From assembly GCF_013072695.1 (NCBI RefSeq), contig NZ_LXUK01000001.1, positions 413,380-477,379 on the forward strand: a stretch of DNA of 64,000 nucleotides. Direction: 5' to 3'. The number at the start of each line of letters is the position of its first letter. The first letter of the stretch is position 1. The position numbers and the translations under genes are program-made. Under the pieces are notes generated by a model. That model saw nothing but the letters and a program-made list of their open reading frames with translations, had not been told where the DNA came from and ran no database searches. Of the stretch, positions 20,628 through 29,838 are shown in pieces. The DNA is from Acinetobacter sp. Ac_5812 (GTDB lineage Bacteria; Pseudomonadota; Gammaproteobacteria; Pseudomonadales; Moraxellaceae).

Positions 20628-21791
20628 CTATTGCGTGCTGTTGTTTTGAACCAACTGTTGCATCACGTGATAGCTGGCTTTGATCCGCTCTTCATTAGGA
20701 AAATTGGTATTGGCCAACATCACAATTCCAATTTTTTGCTGCGGAATAAAGGCCACATAGGCACCAAAACCATTGGTTGCTCCTGTCTTATTAAAGAAGG
20801 TCGCAGGCGTGGCAAGCTTTGGTTGTTTAATCGGTGTGATTGCATGACTTTCTAAAGCCATTTTACTCGAGTTACCCTGCAACAGCATCTCTAGCGATAC
20901 GGGATAGGCATACTGCTCCCACCCCAGACCTTGGGTCATTACACCGACTTTAAAATAACCCACATGGGTATTTTCAATCGCTTTGCGAAGCGGTTGTTTG
21001 AACTGCTGAGGATTGATTTGTGCATCGAGGAATTTCAACATATCCGCACTGCTACTTTTCACCCCATACGCTTCTGCATCAAACATACCTGGTGAAACAC
21101 GCATGGCTTGATCGGCTTTGTACCCCCATGCATATTGCGACATGTGCTGCTCAGGTACTCGAATAAAACTTTGTGTCATTCCCAATTGCGGCAGCAAGGT
21201 TTTTTCAATCAGTTCGCTATACGGTTTTTTCATTGCCAAGGCGGTGACATAACCCATCAAACCGATACTTGGATTGGAATATTGACGGGCAGCACCGACT
21301 TTGGTTTTTGCCTGCCAAGTCTGAAAATATTTCAGCATATCCTGTTGCTGCACCACGTCATCAGGGAATTGCAGGGGAAAACCCCCTGCGTTATAGGTCC
21401 CCAGATTCAATATCGTGGCACGATTGACCGCAGTATTTTTAAGTTCCGGAAAATATTTGGCAGGATGATCAGAGAATGATAGCTGTCCTTGCGCCTGTGC
21501 ATAGCCCGCTAAAGTTGCATTAAAGGTCTTACTCACAGAGCCAAGTTCAAACAAAGTATTGTTGCTTACCGCTTGCTGGTTTTGCTTAGAGGCCAGTCCA
21601 TAATTCACGAAATAATGTTTGCCATTCAGGGTCAAAGCAACGGCCATACCGGGGATTTTATATTGCGCCAATAAAGGCTTAAATTGCTGGTCAACGATCG
21701 TTTGAACTTGTTGCTCGGTCAAATTTCCAGCCCAAAGCGCTGAACTGCAGGACAACAGTCCTGTAAATAAAAATAGTTTTTTTAAATTCAT
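20628..21791 (-). CDS. blaADC: ADC-type class C beta-lactamase
   Basis: A periplasmic serine beta-lactamase closely resembling the Acinetobacter-derived cephalosporinases. From the ATG at 21791 the 387 residues begin with a typical signal peptide (MNLKKLFLFTG...ALWA-GN). The catalytic motifs are intact: SVSK (Ser near 85, Lys near 88), YSN (Tyr near 171) and KTG (near 335). Upstream in-frame starts at 21815 (ATG) and 21827 (GTG) would only lengthen the signal. The segment that is usually LATYTSG or LATYTAG reads LGTYNAGG. It begins 49 bases after the PQQ dehydrogenase gene on the same strand, with no insertion sequence or obvious strong promoter between them. Confidence 0.92.
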   Translation of the reverse strand: MNLKKLFLFTGLLSCSSALWAGNLTEQQVQTIVDQQFKPLLAQYKIPGMAVALTLNGKHYFVNYGLASKQNQQAVSNNTLFELGSVSKTFNATLAGYAQAQGQLSFSDHPAKYFPELKNTAVNRATILNLGTYNAGGFPLQFPDDVVQQQDMLKYFQTWQAKTKVGAARQYSNPSIGLMGYVTALAMKKPYSELIEKTLLPQLGMTQSFIRVPEQHMSQYAWGYKADQAMRVSPGMFDAEAYGVKSSSADMLKFLDAQINPQQFKQPLRKAIENTHVGYFKVGVMTQGLGWEQYAYPVSLEMLLQGNSSKMALESHAITPIKQPKLATPATFFNKTGATNGFGAYVAFIPQQKIGIVMLANTNFPNEERIKASYHVMQQLVQNNSTQ

Positions 21792-21840
21792 AGAAAAGGC
21801 TTTCGGCTGATTCATTATGTATATCACTTGGAGTTAGAAT

Positions 21841-23004
21841 TTAATTGGCATGAAGTTTCAGTAGCTTGGCTTTCGATCCATCTTCGATCACCCAGATTGA
21901 ACCATCTTGGGCTTGATGTAGCCCACGAATTCGTTGTTTCATCTCAAGTCGTTGAGCTTCTTGCACAGGTCGAGATTGAATATCCACCACCACAATGGCT
22001 TTAGAGGATAAACCACCAATCAAAGCCTTGTGTTGCCATAAAGGAAACTGCGCCCCCGAATAAATGATCATGCTAGACGGTGAGATCACAGGGGTCCAAT
22101 CGATTTCAGGGGCTTTAAACTCTGGACGGGTATCATGATCAGGAATCGGTAATCCAGAATAATGGTCGCCATTCGAAACCGTTGGATAGCCATAGTTTTC
22201 CCCTTTCACAATACGGTTTAATTCATCACCGCCTTTAGGGCCCATTTCAACCACCCACAACTGTCCTTGCTGATCAAAAGCCATGCCCAATGGATTACGA
22301 TGACCCAATGACCAAATTTCGGTCGTTACAGCGTTTTTTTGATGAAACGGGTTGCCCTCAGCAGGTGTACCATCGGCATTCAAACGTAAAATTTTACCCA
22401 AATTACTGTTTAAATCTTGGGCAGGATCAAACTTCTGGCGCTCACCCGAACTGACCCAAAGTTTGCCATCGGGACCAAACTGCATACGATGACCATAATG
22501 GCCTTGCCCTGACACTTTCGGCACTTGCTGCCAGATGGTTTTTAAATCCGTGAGCTTGGGTTGCTTAGAATCAGATAAATCCAGTGTTGCAAGTGCAATC
22601 TCCGCACCATAGCCACCCTGATCTTTGCTGGCATAACTCAAATATAATTGGTGATTCTGCTGAAAATCAGGATGCAAAATGACATCACCTAAACCACCTT
22701 GCCCGCCATAATTGACGGTTGGAACGCCACTCACATTGATACTGGATTTAGTTTTAGGATCAAATAATTTTAATTGCCCTCTACGCTCAGTAATCAGCAA
22801 CCGTTGATCTGGCAGACTCGCAATCGCCCATGGCTCATCAAATTCAGTGACTGACTCGATCCGATACTTTTGTGCAATATGCTGGCTTGAAGCATGTTGT
22901 GCCGTATTTTGCTCAGGCGTTTTGGAGTTACTTTCGTTGGAACCACATGCGACCAAAAATAAAATGCCGCTATATAGCAAAGGTGTCATCAACAGTTTAT
23001 TCAT
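21841..23004 (-). CDS. PQQ-dependent sugar dehydrogenase lipoprotein (YliI/Asd type)
   Basis: A six-bladed beta-propeller quinoprotein oxidising aldose sugars in the periplasm. The first 20 residues form a lipoprotein signal ending LFLVAC, so it is probably anchored in the membrane. GHRNPLGMAFD, DVILHPDF, LITERRGQL and VVEMGPKGGDELN are characteristic of the GSDH/soluble aldose sugar dehydrogenase family. At 387 residues it is closer to E. coli YliI than to the longer soluble glucose dehydrogenase of A. calcoaceticus. It precedes the beta-lactamase gene by 49 bases. Confidence 0.88.
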   Translation of the reverse strand: MNKLLMTPLLYSGILFLVACGSNESNSKTPEQNTAQHASSQHIAQKYRIESVTEFDEPWAIASLPDQRLLITERRGQLKLFDPKTKSSINVSGVPTVNYGGQGGLGDVILHPDFQQNHQLYLSYASKDQGGYGAEIALATLDLSDSKQPKLTDLKTIWQQVPKVSGQGHYGHRMQFGPDGKLWVSSGERQKFDPAQDLNSNLGKILRLNADGTPAEGNPFHQKNAVTTEIWSLGHRNPLGMAFDQQGQLWVVEMGPKGGDELNRIVKGENYGYPTVSNGDHYSGLPIPDHDTRPEFKAPEIDWTPVISPSSMIIYSGAQFPLWQHKALIGGLSSKAIVVVDIQSRPVQEAQRLEMKQRIRGLHQAQDGSIWVIEDGSKAKLLKLHAN

Positions 23005-23112
23005 AGCTTATCTCCCTCTTTTATCCTTCATCTTAGGGAACATCACCAATAAAAATACTGCAAAAGTGTTGTTTTTATGATCATTACGTCTTATCAATTG
23101 GCTGTACAGCCC

Positions 23113-23565
23113 TTAACGTATCCAACGCACAATATAATCTTCAATTTGTTCTTCATCGATCTCGCTTTCTGAAATACAACGCCCTGCCGCTGATTTTTTC
23201 GCTTTAATCACACTTTGGCGTGAACCCGTATTCAGATAATGCCATGAAGGTAAGTTTTTGCCCTCACTTAGACGACGATATGCACAACTTGGTGGCAACC
23301 AAGAAATCGTGCTAAGCCGCTCAGGAGTCAGCTGGATACAATCAGGCACTTGCTGCTGGCGGTTAGGATAATCGGAACAACGTGCGGTTTTACAGTCCAG
23401 TAATTTACATGCCACTTTAGTATACGCAACCTCTGCTGTTTCTTCATCTTCTAACTTGACCAAACAACATAGACCACAACCATCACACAATGCCTCCCAC
23501 TCCGCATTGCTTAGCTGATCAAGCGGATAGTGTTTCCAAAAGTTGGGGCGTAGTTCGACGGACAT
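23113..23565 (-). CDS. YcgN family cysteine cluster protein
   Basis: A 150-residue cytosolic protein of the YcgN/UPF0260 family, function unknown. The cysteine cluster CDGCGLCC near residue 30 and further cysteines in ACKLLDCKTARCSDYPNR suggest metal or Fe-S binding. WLPPSCAYRRLSEGK and the WHYLNTG segment are typical of the family. It is transcribed alone on the - strand, divergent from the small DUF1328 gene. Confidence 0.9.
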   Translation of the reverse strand: MSVELRPNFWKHYPLDQLSNAEWEALCDGCGLCCLVKLEDEETAEVAYTKVACKLLDCKTARCSDYPNRQQQVPDCIQLTPERLSTISWLPPSCAYRRLSEGKNLPSWHYLNTGSRQSVIKAKKSAAGRCISESEIDEEQIEDYIVRWIR

Positions 23566-23755
23566 ACAGAGGTTTCAATATTAAAAAAAATAAGCTTCTT
23601 ATTATAGCATTCATCTTTGCTTTGCTGACTTCAATCTCTTTTAATTGATTTAACACTTCTTTAAGTATTAAACATTTAAACCACATAAACACCACATTTC
23701 GTGCAAAAAACACACGCTATAGTGGACACATAACGAAAAATTAGGAGGACACGAC

Positions 23756-23914
23756 ATGTTCCGTTGGGCCATTATTTTTGCAGTCATCGCACTCATTGCC
23801 AGTTTATTAGGTTTTGGTGGTGTAGCAGGCTTATCTAAGGACTTTGCTGTTATTTTACTTGTCGTTGCTGCGATTTTAGCGATCGTCGGTTTCTTATCCA
23901 GAGGCAAGGTTTAG
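23756..23914 (+). CDS. DUF1328 (YtjA family) small membrane protein
   Basis: A 52-residue protein with two membrane helices (about 4-24 and 30-48) split by the glycine-rich [14 protein letters not shown] turn that defines DUF1328/YtjA proteins. The ribosome site TTAGGAGGAC lies just ahead of the ATG and a TATAGT -10-like hexamer is at 23718-23723, so it has its own promoter. A terminator follows directly, making it a single-gene transcript. Function is unknown. Confidence 0.92.
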   Translation: MFRWAIIFAVIALIASLLGFGGVAGLSKDFAVILLVVAAILAIVGFLSRGKV

Positions 23915-23937
23915 TCCTATATTCAGAGAGCAAAGCT

Positions 23938-23972
23938 TAAAAAAAGAAGAGTCCTCGTATTCTTCTTTTTTT
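23938..23972 (+). terminator. Rho-independent terminator after the DUF1328 gene
   Basis: AAAAAAGAAGA and TCTTCTTTTTT pair around a 10-base loop, followed by T. The stem is A+T rich and therefore weaker than others in the window. Confidence 0.75.
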
Positions 23973-24083
23973 ATGTTTGATCATCGCTAAAACAAGCGTA
24001 TTTATTATGTTTTTACGATGCCATCCATTTTCCTTTTTATGCTTTAATCAATGCATTCTAAAAATACGGATCAGGATTATAGA

Positions 24084-24821
24084 ATGAGCTTGCCTATCAA
24101 CACTCGTGAAATTGAATATACCGCACCAGATGGTCAACGTTTAATTGGTTATTTTGCAACACCAGCGATTGATTTGCCCGTTGCAGGTGTGATTGTTGCG
24201 CCTGAATGGTGGGGTCGTAATGCATACACAGAACAACGCGCACGCGAGCTTGCAGAACATGGTTTTGCTGCTCTCGCTATTGATATGTATGGCGACAAAA
24301 AAGTGACCACGGCTGTACCACAAGCTTCAGAATGGATGAATCAAACCTTTGAACATGCAGATACCATCGTCAATCGTGCTCAAGCAGGCTTAGATACTCT
24401 CGCGGCTCAAGTCGAAGTCAATGCTGATAAACTTGCAGCAGTAGGTTTCTGCTATGGCGGTAAAGTGGTGCTAGATTTGGCTCGTTCAGGTGCAGATTTA
24501 AAAGCAGTTGCAACCTTTCATGCCATCTTGAGCCCGAAAGTCCCTGCTGAGAAGGGCATAGTTAAGGCCGAGATTTTAGTCCTGCATGGTGAACTGGATA
24601 GCATGGTCACCTTGGACAATGTCGCAAGCTTCCGACAAGAAATGCACGATGCAGCCGTTGATCACGACGTGATTATTTTTGAAGATGCCAAGCATGGCTT
24701 TAGTAACCCACTTGCTGATGAACGTGCCAAGGCCAATAACGTGGACCTAGGCTACAACGCTGAAGCTGAGCGTCAAAGTCTTGAAGCGATGTATGAGCTA
24801 TTAGATAAGCATTTAAAGTGA
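24084..24821 (+). CDS. Dienelactone hydrolase family protein
   Basis: An alpha/beta hydrolase of about 245 residues. The nucleophile elbow GFCYGGK carries the catalytic Cys, the Asp lies in HGELDSMV and the His in AKHGFSNP, the Cys-Asp-His triad of dienelactone hydrolases. An upstream ATG at 24051 has no ribosome site, while the ATG at 24084 is preceded by AGGA at good spacing and starts MSLPINTREIEYTA, so I use it. There is no aromatic degradation cluster around it, so it is likely a housekeeping esterase-like member. Confidence 0.9.
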   Translation: MSLPINTREIEYTAPDGQRLIGYFATPAIDLPVAGVIVAPEWWGRNAYTEQRARELAEHGFAALAIDMYGDKKVTTAVPQASEWMNQTFEHADTIVNRAQAGLDTLAAQVEVNADKLAAVGFCYGGKVVLDLARSGADLKAVATFHAILSPKVPAEKGIVKAEILVLHGELDSMVTLDNVASFRQEMHDAAVDHDVIIFEDAKHGFSNPLADERAKANNVDLGYNAEAERQSLEAMYELLDKHLK

Positions 24822-24943
24822 TTTGAAAATATTGCTAAAAGTCTAGAGGCAAAGAATGAAACAAAATAACTTTTTTTGTTTAATCACTCGATAATCTTTG
24901 CTGTTTGTAAAACCAGAATCTAAACGCTCGTAAAAGTTTACTG

Positions 24944-25272
24944 GAGCAAAGGCGACATGGATGTCGCCCATTGAACTGCATTATAAGGACGTAATGTCAG
25001 TTCAATAAAGGATTTTTGCTTGCTTTTCATCCTTGAAAAGTAAGGCGAGCCGCAGGCTGATGAAAAAGTTAGATAAGAGCTTAGCACAGCTCCGCAGTGC
25101 GAGCATTGCCCCATTTTATACTCAAAATTGCAATCATTACATGTAGGGCGATGCCTTATTTTGACGGGTCATGAGTTGCGACTAACGCAAGGCAAACTCC
25201 CTCTATTGGGCTAATCGTACTGCCTGAGCAATTGTCAAAGCAGCTCATTGGGCGGCATCCATGCCTTTGCTC
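24944..25272. repeat. Structured element bounded by inverted 33-36 bp arms
   Basis: The 589-base gap between the dienelactone hydrolase gene and mutY holds no convincing gene. Its core is bounded by arms at 24944-24979 and 25240-25272; read in opposite directions, the arms agree at 30 of 33 aligned bases with one 3-base gap. Each arm centres on a palindrome: GGCGACAT-GG-ATGTCGCC at 24951-24968 and GGCAT-CC-ATGCC at 25254-25265. More hairpins are at 24970-25006 (bulged 14-bp stem), 25023-25040 (CTTTTCA/TGAAAAG) and 25221-25277 (11-bp stem). It looks like a dispersed palindromic repeat or MITE-like unit. No transposase or target-site duplication was identified. Confidence 0.6.
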
Positions 25273-25410
25273 AGGCAAATATAGAAGAGACTTGAATCAA
25301 ACCTTGATCTAAACCCACGCCCCAATCTCGTTGATGTTCCAATAGAATTTTAACGCCTAAAAAAACCTATTTCCGCTATACTATGCCTCTGCTTTTTACT
25401 GTTCTGATCC

Positions 25411-26448
25411 ATGTCTGATTTCTCATTTTCTGATGCACTGCTTACATGGTTCGACCAACACGGCCGCCATGACTTACCTTGGCAAGTTGCCGATGATCCC
25501 TACAAAGTATGGGTCTCAGAAATCATGCTACAACAGACGCAAGTCAAAACTGTACTGCAATATTTCGATCGTTTTATTGAACGTTTCCCGACCGTAGCAA
25601 CCTTAGGCCAAGCCAGTTGGGATGATGTCGCCCCGTATTGGGCAGGACTCGGTTACTATGCTCGCGCACGCAATCTGCATAAAGCGGCAGGTATCGTTAG
25701 CCAAAAAGGTGTATTTCCAGAAACACTAGAACAATGGATTGAGCTGCCTGGCATTGGCCGCTCCACTGCTGGCGCATTGATGTCACTCGGATTACGCCAA
25801 TATGGGGTGATTATGGATGGCAACGTGAAACGTGTACTCGCTCGTTTTTTAGCGATCGAAGATGATCTGTCCAAACCACAACATGAACGGGCACTCTGGC
25901 AAATTGCTGAGGACCTCTGTCCCCATGCACGAAACCATGATTACACCCAAGCCATTATGGACTTAGGCGCAACCGTATGTACTCCAAAAAAACCACTGTG
26001 TTTATACTGTCCTATGCAACAACATTGTCAGGCTTATCAACAAGGTTTAGAACAAGAATTACCATTTAAAAAAGCCAAGAAACCCGTTCCAGTCAAAACT
26101 GCCAGTGTGTTACTGATCCAGTCAGGTGACGAGTGGCTTTGGCAGCAACGAGGAGCACATGGTTTGTGGGGTGGTCTGTACTGCCTTCCCATCATTGAAC
26201 AAGCAACCGAATTACAACAGATTGAGCAACACTTCAAACTGCAAGCTCAAGTATCATCTTTGCAGATTAGCCATAGCTTTACCCACTTTACTTGGTTACT
26301 GCACGAACAGCTGTTCCACGTGGAACATGACCAAAAAGAGCAACTCAGTATCGAATTGAATGGCATATGGCTAAGTCCAGAAACTGCGATTGCCAAAGGC
26401 ATTCCCACAGCCATGAAAAAACTGATTACAGCCAAACAAAAGGCTTAA
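25411..26448 (+). CDS. mutY: Adenine DNA glycosylase
   Basis: MutY removes adenine mispaired with 8-oxoguanine. The N-terminal helix-hairpin-helix glycosylase domain shows VSEIMLQQTQVKTV, the hairpin ELPGIGRSTAGAL and the catalytic Asp in GVIMDGNVKRVL. A [4Fe-4S] cluster motif C-x6-C-x2-C-x5-C lies near residues 190-206. The C-terminal NUDIX-like domain (about 230-340) checks the oxidised base. A TATACT -10-like hexamer is at 25377-25382 without a clear -35. At 345 residues it is full length. Confidence 0.97.
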   Translation: MSDFSFSDALLTWFDQHGRHDLPWQVADDPYKVWVSEIMLQQTQVKTVLQYFDRFIERFPTVATLGQASWDDVAPYWAGLGYYARARNLHKAAGIVSQKGVFPETLEQWIELPGIGRSTAGALMSLGLRQYGVIMDGNVKRVLARFLAIEDDLSKPQHERALWQIAEDLCPHARNHDYTQAIMDLGATVCTPKKPLCLYCPMQQHCQAYQQGLEQELPFKKAKKPVPVKTASVLLIQSGDEWLWQQRGAHGLWGGLYCLPIIEQATELQQIEQHFKLQAQVSSLQISHSFTHFTWLLHEQLFHVEHDQKEQLSIELNGIWLSPETAIAKGIPTAMKKLITAKQKA

Positions 26449-26485
26449 TGCCCAAAATGCTGTAGATCAAACGCAAGGAGTTTGT

Positions 26486-27022
26486 GTGCGTCATTCGATA
26501 GCTTATACGGTACTTGGCGTGTTGATGATTTTACTTTCAGCATGTACCACCGCCCCAAAAAAACCAACGCCATTGCCTAATGTGCAGGTGAATAAACTCA
26601 AAAACATGCGTTTAGATAACCGCCTCCCTGTTCCTGTGAAAGGCGTGAGTCGGAATGAGTTAAGGGATACTTGGGGGGCTGCACGTAGTCAAGGTCGTAG
26701 CCACGAGGGTATCGATATCATGGCAGAGCGTGGTACGAAAGTGTATAGTGCGACCGAAGGTTTAGTTGCTGATTTACGTAATAATAATTTAGGTGGAAAA
26801 GTCATTTGGATCATGGGCCCAGCCGGCTCTTGGCACTATTATGCGCATCTAGATGGTCATAAACGCGGTCTCAATGTTGGGGATTACATCCGCAAAGGTG
26901 ATCTGATTGGTTATGTGGGAAATACAGGTAATGCACGCTACACTGCCCCACATTTACACTACGGAATTTATTTAAATGGCAAAGGGCGTGGAGCAGTCAA
27001 TCCATACCCATATTTACGTTAG
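26486..27022 (+). CDS. M23 family peptidase lipoprotein (LytM domain)
   Basis: A small envelope endopeptidase. GTG start with AAGGAG five bases upstream. The signal ends in the lipobox LLSAC (Cys near residue 19). A short proline/lysine linker leads to a LytM domain with the zinc ligands intact: HEGID (His and Asp), the HYYAH segment and HLHYG. It is thus expected to cut peptidoglycan cross-bridges, unlike the EnvC/NlpD activators that have lost ligands. At 178 residues it has no LysM or coiled-coil domain. Confidence 0.9.
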   Translation: MRHSIAYTVLGVLMILLSACTTAPKKPTPLPNVQVNKLKNMRLDNRLPVPVKGVSRNELRDTWGAARSQGRSHEGIDIMAERGTKVYSATEGLVADLRNNNLGGKVIWIMGPAGSWHYYAHLDGHKRGLNVGDYIRKGDLIGYVGNTGNARYTAPHLHYGIYLNGKGRGAVNPYPYLR

Positions 27023-27031
27023 GAACACACA

Positions 27032-27277
27032 ATGTCAGAAGCCTTGATTGAACGTCTGGTCGAATTTGCAGAGTCTGGAAATCAACAAAAAATCATCATC
27101 AATGGAACCAGCTACCAAGGTTGGATCATGGAAATTACTGAAGATGCCTTGTTGATTAGTACCGGTTTTGCCGATAAATCAGGTAAAGACTTTTGGCTTA
27201 AATTTACTGATTTAAATAGCGCAGAACTGTATTATTGGGATACTCGCCCAAATGAATGGGTGGCATTCCAACTTTAA
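27032..27277 (+). CDS. Small conserved protein of unknown function
   Basis: An 81-residue acidic soluble protein beginning MSEALIERLVEFAES, 9 bases after the M23 lipoprotein gene and probably cotranscribed with it. Beta-rich prediction in the middle (KIIINGTSYQGWIMEI) and several aromatic residues near the C-terminus (YYWDTRPNEW). No signal, membrane segment or known motif. Family not recognised. Confidence 0.8.
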   Translation: MSEALIERLVEFAESGNQQKIIINGTSYQGWIMEITEDALLISTGFADKSGKDFWLKFTDLNSAELYYWDTRPNEWVAFQL

Positions 27278-27313
27278 ATTATGCTGTTCAAATAACAACA
27301 AGGAGCATCAAAT

Positions 27314-27868
27314 ATGTCAACTCAACGCTGTGGCTGGTGCTCCGATGACCCCCTCTATATTGCCTACCATGATCAAGAATGGGGCAAGGCTCAACATGAC
27401 GAAGCCCATTTGTTTGAGATGCTCTGTCTAGAAGGACAACAAGCCGGACTTTCATGGATTACGGTACTGAAAAAGCGTGATCACTACCGCTCACATTTCT
27501 TTCAACATTCCATTTCCGAAGTCGCAGCACTGACGGATGATCAACTCGAACTCAAACTCAGTGATGCAGGCTTAATCCGTCACCTCGGTAAGTTAAAAGC
27601 AATCCGTGATAATGCGATTGCTTGGCTCAAACTCAAAGATGAGGTCAACGATGTCCCCGCTTGGTTATGGAGTTTTGTCGATCATCAAACCGAAAATAAT
27701 GATGTGGCGAATTACCGCGAAGCACCTGCACAAACTGAGCTTAGCCAGAAACTATCAAAAACCTTAAAAAAACGTGGCTTTAAATTCGTGGGCCCAACCA
27801 CCTGTTACGCTTTTATGCAAGCGGTTGGTATGGTCAATGACCACGAAAATCATTGCCAATTTAAATAA
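27314..27868 (+). CDS. tag: DNA-3-methyladenine glycosylase I
   Basis: Tag excises 3-methyladenine from alkylated DNA. The N-terminus RCGWCSDDPLYIAYHDQEWG supplies a conserved zinc cysteine and the base-recognition region; LEGQQAGLSW and the late FKFVGPTTCYAFMQAVGMVNDH segment, with the remaining zinc ligands, complete the signature. The 184-residue length is standard. AAGGAG sits ahead of the ATG. It follows the 81-residue gene by 36 bases. Confidence 0.97.
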   Translation: MSTQRCGWCSDDPLYIAYHDQEWGKAQHDEAHLFEMLCLEGQQAGLSWITVLKKRDHYRSHFFQHSISEVAALTDDQLELKLSDAGLIRHLGKLKAIRDNAIAWLKLKDEVNDVPAWLWSFVDHQTENNDVANYREAPAQTELSQKLSKTLKKRGFKFVGPTTCYAFMQAVGMVNDHENHCQFK

Positions 27869-27904
27869 CAAATTATCATCGATTTTCCTTGAATGGGAGT
27901 TCCA

Positions 27905-28930
27905 ATGAGCAATAATCAAATTCGCGCTTATGCTGCAATGCAAGTAGGTGAGCAAGTGGTGCCGTACCAATTTGATGCGGGAGAATTAAAAGCCCATCAA
28001 GTTGAAGTCAAGGTTGAATATTGTGGCCTGTGCCACTCTGACCTGTCTGTAATTAATAATGAGTGGCAATCATCGGTTTATCCTGCGGTGGCTGGGCATG
28101 AGATCATTGGGACTATCATTGCACTGGGATCAGAAGCCAAAGGACTCAAAGTCGGTCAACGCGTTGGCATTGGCTGGACTGCGGAAACCTGCCAAGCCTG
28201 TGATCCCTGTATTGGCGGCAATCAAGTCTTATGTACAGGTGAAAGAAGCGCCACCATCATCGGACATGCCGGTGGCTTTGCTGATAAAGTTCGTGCTGGT
28301 TGGCAATGGGTCATTCCCCTTCCAGACGATTTAGATCCCGAAAGTGCTGGCCCACTGCTGTGTGGTGGCATTACGGTCTTTGATCCTTTACTCAAACATA
28401 AAATTCAAGCCACCCATCATGTCGGCGTGATTGGGATCGGTGGTCTCGGTCATATTGCGATTAAATTGCTGAAAGCATGGGGCTGTGAAATTACCGCTTT
28501 CAGCTCGAACCCAGATAAAACAGAAGAACTCAAGGCCATGGGCGCTGATCATGTGGTCAATAGCCGAGATGCCCAAGCCATCAAGGCGCAACGTGGCAAG
28601 TTTGATTTATTACTCAGCACCGTCAATGTGACCTTGAACTGGCAAGCCTATCTGAATACCCTTGCACCACAAGGTCGTCTACATTTCCTTGGCGTGACTT
28701 TAGAACCGATCCCTGTCTCTGTCGGTGCAATCATGGGAGGTGCCAAATCTGTCACTTCTTCACCTACGGGTTCACCTCTGGCACTGCGTCAGCTTTTACA
28801 ATTCGCTGCACGTAAAAACATTGCACCACAGATTGAGCTATTTCCAATGTCACAGCTGAATGAGGCGATTGAACGACTGCATTCAGGCCAAGCACGTTAT
28901 CGCATCGTACTCAAAGCCGATTTTGATTAA
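27905..28930 (+). CDS. Zinc-dependent alcohol/aldehyde reductase (MDR family, Ahr/YjgB-like)
   Basis: A medium-chain dehydrogenase of 341 residues from ATG 27905, which has GGGAG at good spacing; an in-frame ATG at 27893 is less likely. Catalytic zinc ligands are in YCGLCHSD and the GHE motif; the structural zinc lobe is C-x2-C-x2-C-x7-C (CQACDPC...C). The Rossmann loop reads GIGGLGHIA and SSNPDK follows beta-2, which suggests NADP preference. Its closest known type is E. coli Ahr (YjgB), an aldehyde reductase. Substrate not certain. Confidence 0.9.
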   Translation: MSNNQIRAYAAMQVGEQVVPYQFDAGELKAHQVEVKVEYCGLCHSDLSVINNEWQSSVYPAVAGHEIIGTIIALGSEAKGLKVGQRVGIGWTAETCQACDPCIGGNQVLCTGERSATIIGHAGGFADKVRAGWQWVIPLPDDLDPESAGPLLCGGITVFDPLLKHKIQATHHVGVIGIGGLGHIAIKLLKAWGCEITAFSSNPDKTEELKAMGADHVVNSRDAQAIKAQRGKFDLLLSTVNVTLNWQAYLNTLAPQGRLHFLGVTLEPIPVSVGAIMGGAKSVTSSPTGSPLALRQLLQFAARKNIAPQIELFPMSQLNEAIERLHSGQARYRIVLKADFD

Positions 28931-28981
28931 TTTAGGCCTTTGCACACCTCATCCGCCAACGGTTGAATCGCTTGGCGGATC

Positions 28982-29797
28982 TCATCGTAATCTTTTATTC
29001 AACTCCGCCCCAGAGAGATTATCTGCACAATGGAAATGACCTGTTTCTGCAATCGAGCTGGCCGCTTGAATAAAACCGTTCCATGCCGTCCGTGCCAAAG
29101 CACTTCCAACACTGATTCGTCGAACACCTAAAGATGCCAGCGCTGGCACACTCAGCTCACTGTCCCAAGCGATCAGCACATTCACAGGTTTGGGTGCCAC
29201 TGCTTGAACCACTGCAACAATCTGATCTGATGTTTTGATACCAGGTGCATAAAGACAATCAGCACCCGCAGCAGAATAGGCTTTCAGTCGAGTTATGGTA
29301 TCCTCTAAATCTGGAACACCAATAAAGAAGTTTTCAGCACGTCCGATCAACATCACGTCTTCGCCACTTTCATCAATTGCTTTACGTGCCGCAGCGATCC
29401 TCTTAGCAGCCTCTTTAATCTCTCGTAATGGCTTGTCCGCATTTCCAGTAGAATCTTCTATGGATATCCCTGCAACCCCTGTTGCAATCGCCATGGTTAC
29501 GCTTTCAAACACGCCCTCAATGGTCTCTGCAAAACCACTTTCTAAATCGGCATTCACAGGGAGATCAGTTGATTGAACCATAGCGCGAAGATGCGCGAGT
29601 ACCTCTGCACGTGACAACTGCCCATCTGTCTTGCCGCAAGACCATGCATAACCTGCACTAGTTGTTGCCAAAGCTTGATAACCGAGTTGTTGCAACATTT
29701 TGGCAGTACCAGCATCCCACGGATTGGGCAACACAAAACAGCCTGACTGATGCAGATCGCGAAATATTTTTCTTTTTTCAGCAATCGTAGGTTGCAT
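28982..29797 (-). CDS. Isocitrate lyase / phosphoenolpyruvate mutase family protein
   Basis: A TIM-barrel enzyme of the PEP mutase/isocitrate lyase superfamily (271 residues). Visible features are FVLPNPWDAGTAKML, VNADLESGFAET (metal-binding Asp/Glu), GISIEDSTG and GADCLYAPGI. Relatives cleave or form C-C or P-C bonds next to a carboxylate; many, including this short type, have no proven substrate. A longer frame from 29845 overlaps the upstream gene, but ATG 29797 is preceded by AGGGGAG and is the better start. It lies 41 bases after the MocR gene on the same strand. Confidence 0.88.
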   Translation of the reverse strand: MQPTIAEKRKIFRDLHQSGCFVLPNPWDAGTAKMLQQLGYQALATTSAGYAWSCGKTDGQLSRAEVLAHLRAMVQSTDLPVNADLESGFAETIEGVFESVTMAIATGVAGISIEDSTGNADKPLREIKEAAKRIAAARKAIDESGEDVMLIGRAENFFIGVPDLEDTITRLKAYSAAGADCLYAPGIKTSDQIVAVVQAVAPKPVNVLIAWDSELSVPALASLGVRRISVGSALARTAWNGFIQAASSIAETGHFHCADNLSGAELNKRLR

Positions 29798-29838
29798 TTT
29801 TTCTCCCCTCTTTTTTAATTCTGATTGTCGATCAGTGC

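Noticed and set aside
21792..21840. Insertion-sequence-borne promoter ahead of the beta-lactamase
   Set aside because: The gap is 49 bases with no inverted repeats, transposase or outward -35/-10.
25060..25146. 28-residue frame starting MKKLDKSLAQL inside the structured gap
   Set aside because: No ribosome site, very short, and it lies inside the inverted-repeat element; more likely part of a dispersed repeat than a gene.
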